Assembly: GCF_000208865.1 (NCBI RefSeq)
Contig: NC_018393.1
Span: forward strand, 2,046,001 to 2,110,000
Reading direction: 5' to 3'
DNA from: Neospora caninum Liverpool
Taxonomy: Eukaryota; Apicomplexa; Conoidasida; Eucoccidiorida; Sarcocystidae
Length of the DNA stretch: 64,000 bases
Shown piece by piece: positions 61,378 to 64,000 of the stretch. A program made the position numbers and the translations under genes. Numbering within the stretch: position 1 is the first letter of the stretch; the number at the start of each line of letters is the position of its first letter. The notes beneath the pieces were generated by a model, which saw nothing but the letters and a program-made list of their open reading frames with translations, was not told the origin of the DNA and did no database searches.

Positions 61378-62330
61378 TGTGGTGACTGCAACTGCGCAAA
61401 GACGCGAAATCCTAACTAACAGCCACATCCCCAAAGCCCATCATGGACCTTTTTGTTAGGGAATCAGGACCACAACTCAATCTTCCAGCCTGAAGAATAT
61501 ATAACCAGACACTGGAACGGTTGTGTTGGAAAGGGGCTGCTGGAGCATCCGAGCGGCGTACGACTACTTGCTACGGAAGGGCAGAAAGCAACACTGGATG
61601 CCTGGTCAGACAAGACGGCACGCACCTCCGCGTAGTTACCCGTACATTCAAGCGAAAATGCGAGAAACGTGGAAGATGAATAAGCTGGTGAATTAGGCTT
61701 GGAACCGGCGTGCGATGTGCCTGCCAACTCTGGTGGGGGTCCGTGGTTGCGGATTGCTCAAGGCCTCTGTTGTTTCTCCGATGTCTTGTGCACAGGGGAG
61801 GCGATGGCATGGCAAAGGCGGAAAGCGAGAAACATGAAGCAGATTGTGGTGGATACCTTGCCAGAGTTTCGTCGTCGTCTTCGTGAGACTGGACCTCTGT
61901 CCCACTCCATGGAACCTGACTGGGCAGTCGTTCGAGTGGCACTCGATACGCTTGTTCAGCTAGTGGCATGCACGCTCTACCATAACCGTGATTAGTACGC
62001 ACTGAACAAGATCTCCCTCCGGACAACGAAACATGAGATCTAGAGAACACTCTGGTGGGCTTTCCTCATAATGCTGTTTAGTTCATTTCCATGTTACTCT
62101 CAGTACTGCTCATACCAGGTGACGCAGACAGCCAAACGGCTGCCCCTTACCAGGTTTGCCGTCGAGAAGTGGCAGCTGAGAACGAGTCCGCTCCATTTGG
62201 CGCTCCGCAGGTTGCATATTGACTAGGAAGCGAGCGTCTACTCATCTGGATTGGTCATGCCCAGGATCCTTGTGGCCTGTAGAGTTGCGGATTTTCCGTC
62301 CATTTCATTTCGTCTTGTTGCAAGAGTGAG
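61378..62330 (-). repeat. Right arm of the ~950-bp inverted repeat
   Basis: Inverted copy of 58592-59545, nearly identical in its inner ~860 bp and more diverged in the outer ~100 bp (62230-62330). Differences include one residue in each overlapping frame (Met/Val, His/Arg). Confidence 0.92.
61453..61995 (+). CDS. Candidate duplicated ORF pair in right inverted-repeat arm (unknown function)
   Basis: Mirror copy of the frames in the left arm: an open frame to 61635 (GNQDHNSIFQPEEYITRHWN) and a second frame 61699-61995 ending in TLVQLVACTLYHNRD and a stop. Both copies remain open, but the overlapping antisense frames (for example 62050-61571) are also open in both. Conservation of the frame is therefore not evidence by itself; the arms are simply too similar. 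Confidence 0.25.
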
Positions 62331-63427
62331 CTTACCGTTGTGAGGCTACACGTATGCAGGACAGCTGCGTTGCGATGTCATATGCTTGTGCAGGTCTCGC
62401 AAGCAGTTCACTACGAAGCTATCTCAAAACACAGGTTCGTTCCTGCCTCAGCCTGCTGGCAGCCTCTTCCCCTCCAGCCATACAATTACGTTTATGCCGG
62501 GTACTGAGCTGCGGAAGGGTACTCTAAAATAGTTGCATTCTGATGCTTCTCTCGTCTGCCGTCTTTCTCTTCCCAAGTGGGCAAATTCAGTTCTCTTCTC
62601 CTCACTCCAATCCCTTCATCCGAGCTTTCCTCCAAGGCCGTAAAAATCCACCGCATTAGAGAGGGCGGAAAAGCCGTACTGTAGTGCTAAGACATGGGGG
62701 GGGAGATACCTAGAAAAGCAAATCTCGTTAAAAACGAAAGCGTCCAGGCTCCCACCGATTCCTGAGGGCACTGGTTGTAGAAATTCGTCGGCACGTAGCG
62801 GCCCGCTCGTGACCTCTCCGAGACTGTGCCTGCAGAACCACGTGCCTGGCACGGACATGCGATGAAGCTGGCAACCGAAAAAACGCTCCAGGTGGTGGTC
62901 ACACACGCAGGAACGACTCACTGCGACCCCTCTCGTTACCGCGGCAAACTCTGGGGCGTTTTGGCAGAGACGCGTGAAACCGTTCTGCGTGTGTAATATC
63001 TCCGCACTCTCTCTCCGGAAGCAACTGCCAGAGACGGGCGTCTCTAGTGTCCGAGCACTGCGACCGAGCCCGCGGCGACGCGACGAGTAGCGGGACGCCG
63101 TGGTGCCAAGATGCGCATTGCTTCGAACCTACTCCGTTTGTGGACACAAGAGTGGAGGGAAGACCTCAGTTTATGATTTTTACCTTTTTCGGACGCTGTA
63201 TGGTTTACTGCTATTTATTCGTGGCAGTATCTCGGATGCAAAGTTGTGGGTGCCAAGCGTCTTGCGAGTGCGTCACGCTGCCGCGTCGCTGTTCCTGTAG
63301 GCTTTTCCATATTATTTTTCGTCGTCTCTATAGAGTTAGGCAAGGCTCTACCTCTTTGGAGCTTGCAAACTGTCCTGTTTTGACAAGCCTTCTTGTTCAT
63401 TCAGACGCGTCTCAGTGTCCTCCTAAA
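62331..63427 (+). promoter_or_regulatory. GRA7 upstream region
   Basis: About 1.1 kb between the inverted repeat and the GRA7 ATG. It contains WGAGACG-type heptamers at 62966-62972, 63030-63036 and (inverted) 63039-63045, and an inverted copy at 63408-63414 near the ATG. Heptamers of this type have been described in promoters of Toxoplasma dense granule genes. Small frames (62616-62921 minus, 62899-63147 minus) have no domain. Confidence 0.6.
63030..63045. promoter_or_regulatory. Inverted pair of GAGACG heptamers upstream of GRA7
   Basis: agagacg-gg-cgtctct is a perfect 7-bp inverted repeat with a 2-bp centre, ~385 bp 5' of the GRA7 ATG. Each half matches the WGAGACG heptamer known from GRA promoters. 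Its arrangement as a palindrome would suit a dimeric factor, which is an inference. Confidence 0.7.
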
Positions 63428-64000
63428 ATGGCCCGACAAGCAACCTTCATCGTGGCTCTGTGCGTTTGTGGACTGGCAATCGCGGGCCTGCCGAGGCTCG
63501 CTAGCGCTGGAGACTTGGCAACCGAACAGCATGAAGGGGACATCGGATATGGGGTTAGGGCATATGCCGGCGTTTCAAACTATGACGGCGATGACGATGC
63601 TGCAGGAAACCCTGTCGACTCGGATGTGACTGACGATGCCATTACAGATGGTGAGTGGCCACGTGTTGTATCGGGGCAGAAGCCGCACACGACTCAGAAA
63701 GGCAGCTTGATCAAGAAGCTGGCAGTACCGGTGGTCGGCGCTCTTACGTCGTATCTTGTTGCTGACAGGGTGCTGCCCGAGTTGACTTCTGCAGAAGAAG
63801 AAGGAACAGAGTCCATCCCCGGTAAAAAACGTGTCAAGACTGCCGTGGGCATAGCCGCGTTAGTTGCAGCAGCCGCATTTGCTGGATTGGGTCTCGCGAG
63901 AACATTCAGGCATTTCGTGCCAAAAAAGTCAAAGACGGTTGCGAGTGAGGACTCTGCGCTCGGAAACAGTGAAGAGCAGTATGTGGAAGGAACCGTGAAC
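63428..64000 (+). CDS. GRA7: Dense granule protein GRA7 (N. caninum type), 3' end beyond window
   Basis: Open frame from the ATG at 63428 to the window end, 191 codons without a stop. The family member I remember from N. caninum (NcDG1/GRA7) is about 217 aa, so roughly 26 residues are missing. Residues 1-27 form a signal peptide (hydrophobic core FIVALCVCGLAIAGL, cleavage near LASA/GD). An acidic segment follows (YDGDDDAAG, ~50-75), then an amphipathic stretch ~93-119 (SLIKKLAVPVVGALTSYLVA) and one hydrophobic helix at ~138-157 (TAVGIAALVAAAAFAGLGLA), with a basic stop (RHFVPKKSK). GRA7 is secreted from dense granules into the parasitophorous vacuole, associates with its membrane network, and is a dominant antigen; in Toxoplasma it also binds host proteins. 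The name rests on recognition of the sequence. Initiation at this ATG gives a complete signal peptide. GAGACG-type motifs lie upstream. Confidence 0.95.
   Translation, partial: MARQATFIVALCVCGLAIAGLPRLASAGDLATEQHEGDIGYGVRAYAGVSNYDGDDDAAGNPVDSDVTDDAITDGEWPRVVSGQKPHTTQKGSLIKKLAVPVVGALTSYLVADRVLPELTSAEEEGTESIPGKKRVKTAVGIAALVAAAAFAGLGLARTFRHFVPKKSKTVASEDSALGNSEEQYVEGTVN

Noticed and set aside
1..64000. tRNA, rRNA, CRISPR array, bacterial insertion sequence or viral element
   Set aside because: None was seen on reading both strands. A tRNA search program was not available, so a missed tRNA in the spacers cannot be excluded.

Overview
The window reads as nuclear DNA of a coccidian apicomplexan. 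Genes are intron-rich, with introns of roughly 200-560 bp, GT/AG borders and (TA)n runs in introns and spacers. Proteins carry long Ser/Ala/Glu-rich insertions and intergenic spacers are 1-6 kb. The decisive clue is the last gene (63428 to the window end). Its product matches what I remember of dense granule protein GRA7 of Neospora caninum (the NcDG1 antigen) and differs from the Toxoplasma gondii GRA7 I remember. I therefore infer Neospora, probably N. caninum. No database was consulted.

Layout: (1) 438-2789, minus, an SSU-processome protein with a C-terminal Utp12 domain (UTP5/WDR43-like). (2) 4552-6806, plus, a UXT/prefoldin-alpha-like protein in five exons, divergent from gene 1. (3) 6807-11181, a long A-poor, pyrimidine-rich spacer. 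(4) 11182-15158, plus, TFIIE beta in seven exons. (5) 16702-21528, minus, a NIPA-type membrane transporter in about eleven exons, with a 24-bp minisatellite just past its stop. (6) 25104-28121, plus, a membrane-anchored metallo-beta-lactamase/alkylsulfatase-like enzyme with an SCP2-like tail. (7) 29339-31157, minus, a TEX9-like coiled-coil protein. (8) 34427-57121, minus, one giant 15-exon UBR1-type N-recognin, 5461 aa as modelled. (9) 58592-62330, a large inverted repeat with ~950-bp arms around a spacer that holds an assembly gap. (10) 63428 to the end, plus, GRA7, cut by the window edge.

Exon models were built by hand from splice signals and reading-phase continuity. In every multi-exon gene the summed exons are a multiple of three. 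The UBR1, TFIIE beta, TEX9 and alkylsulfatase-like models also keep family homology across the joins. The least certain joins are exon 2 of the UXT-like gene and exons 6-7 of the NIPA-like gene.

Apart from GRA7 the genes are housekeeping functions: ribosome biogenesis, transcription initiation, chaperone or co-chaperone work, ion transport, the N-degron pathway and cilium/centriole structure. They do not form an operon-like unit. I found no convincing novel multi-gene system. The most unusual parts are the inverted-repeat structure next to GRA7, the inverted GAGACG motif pair upstream of GRA7, and the size and insertions of the UBR1-like ligase.
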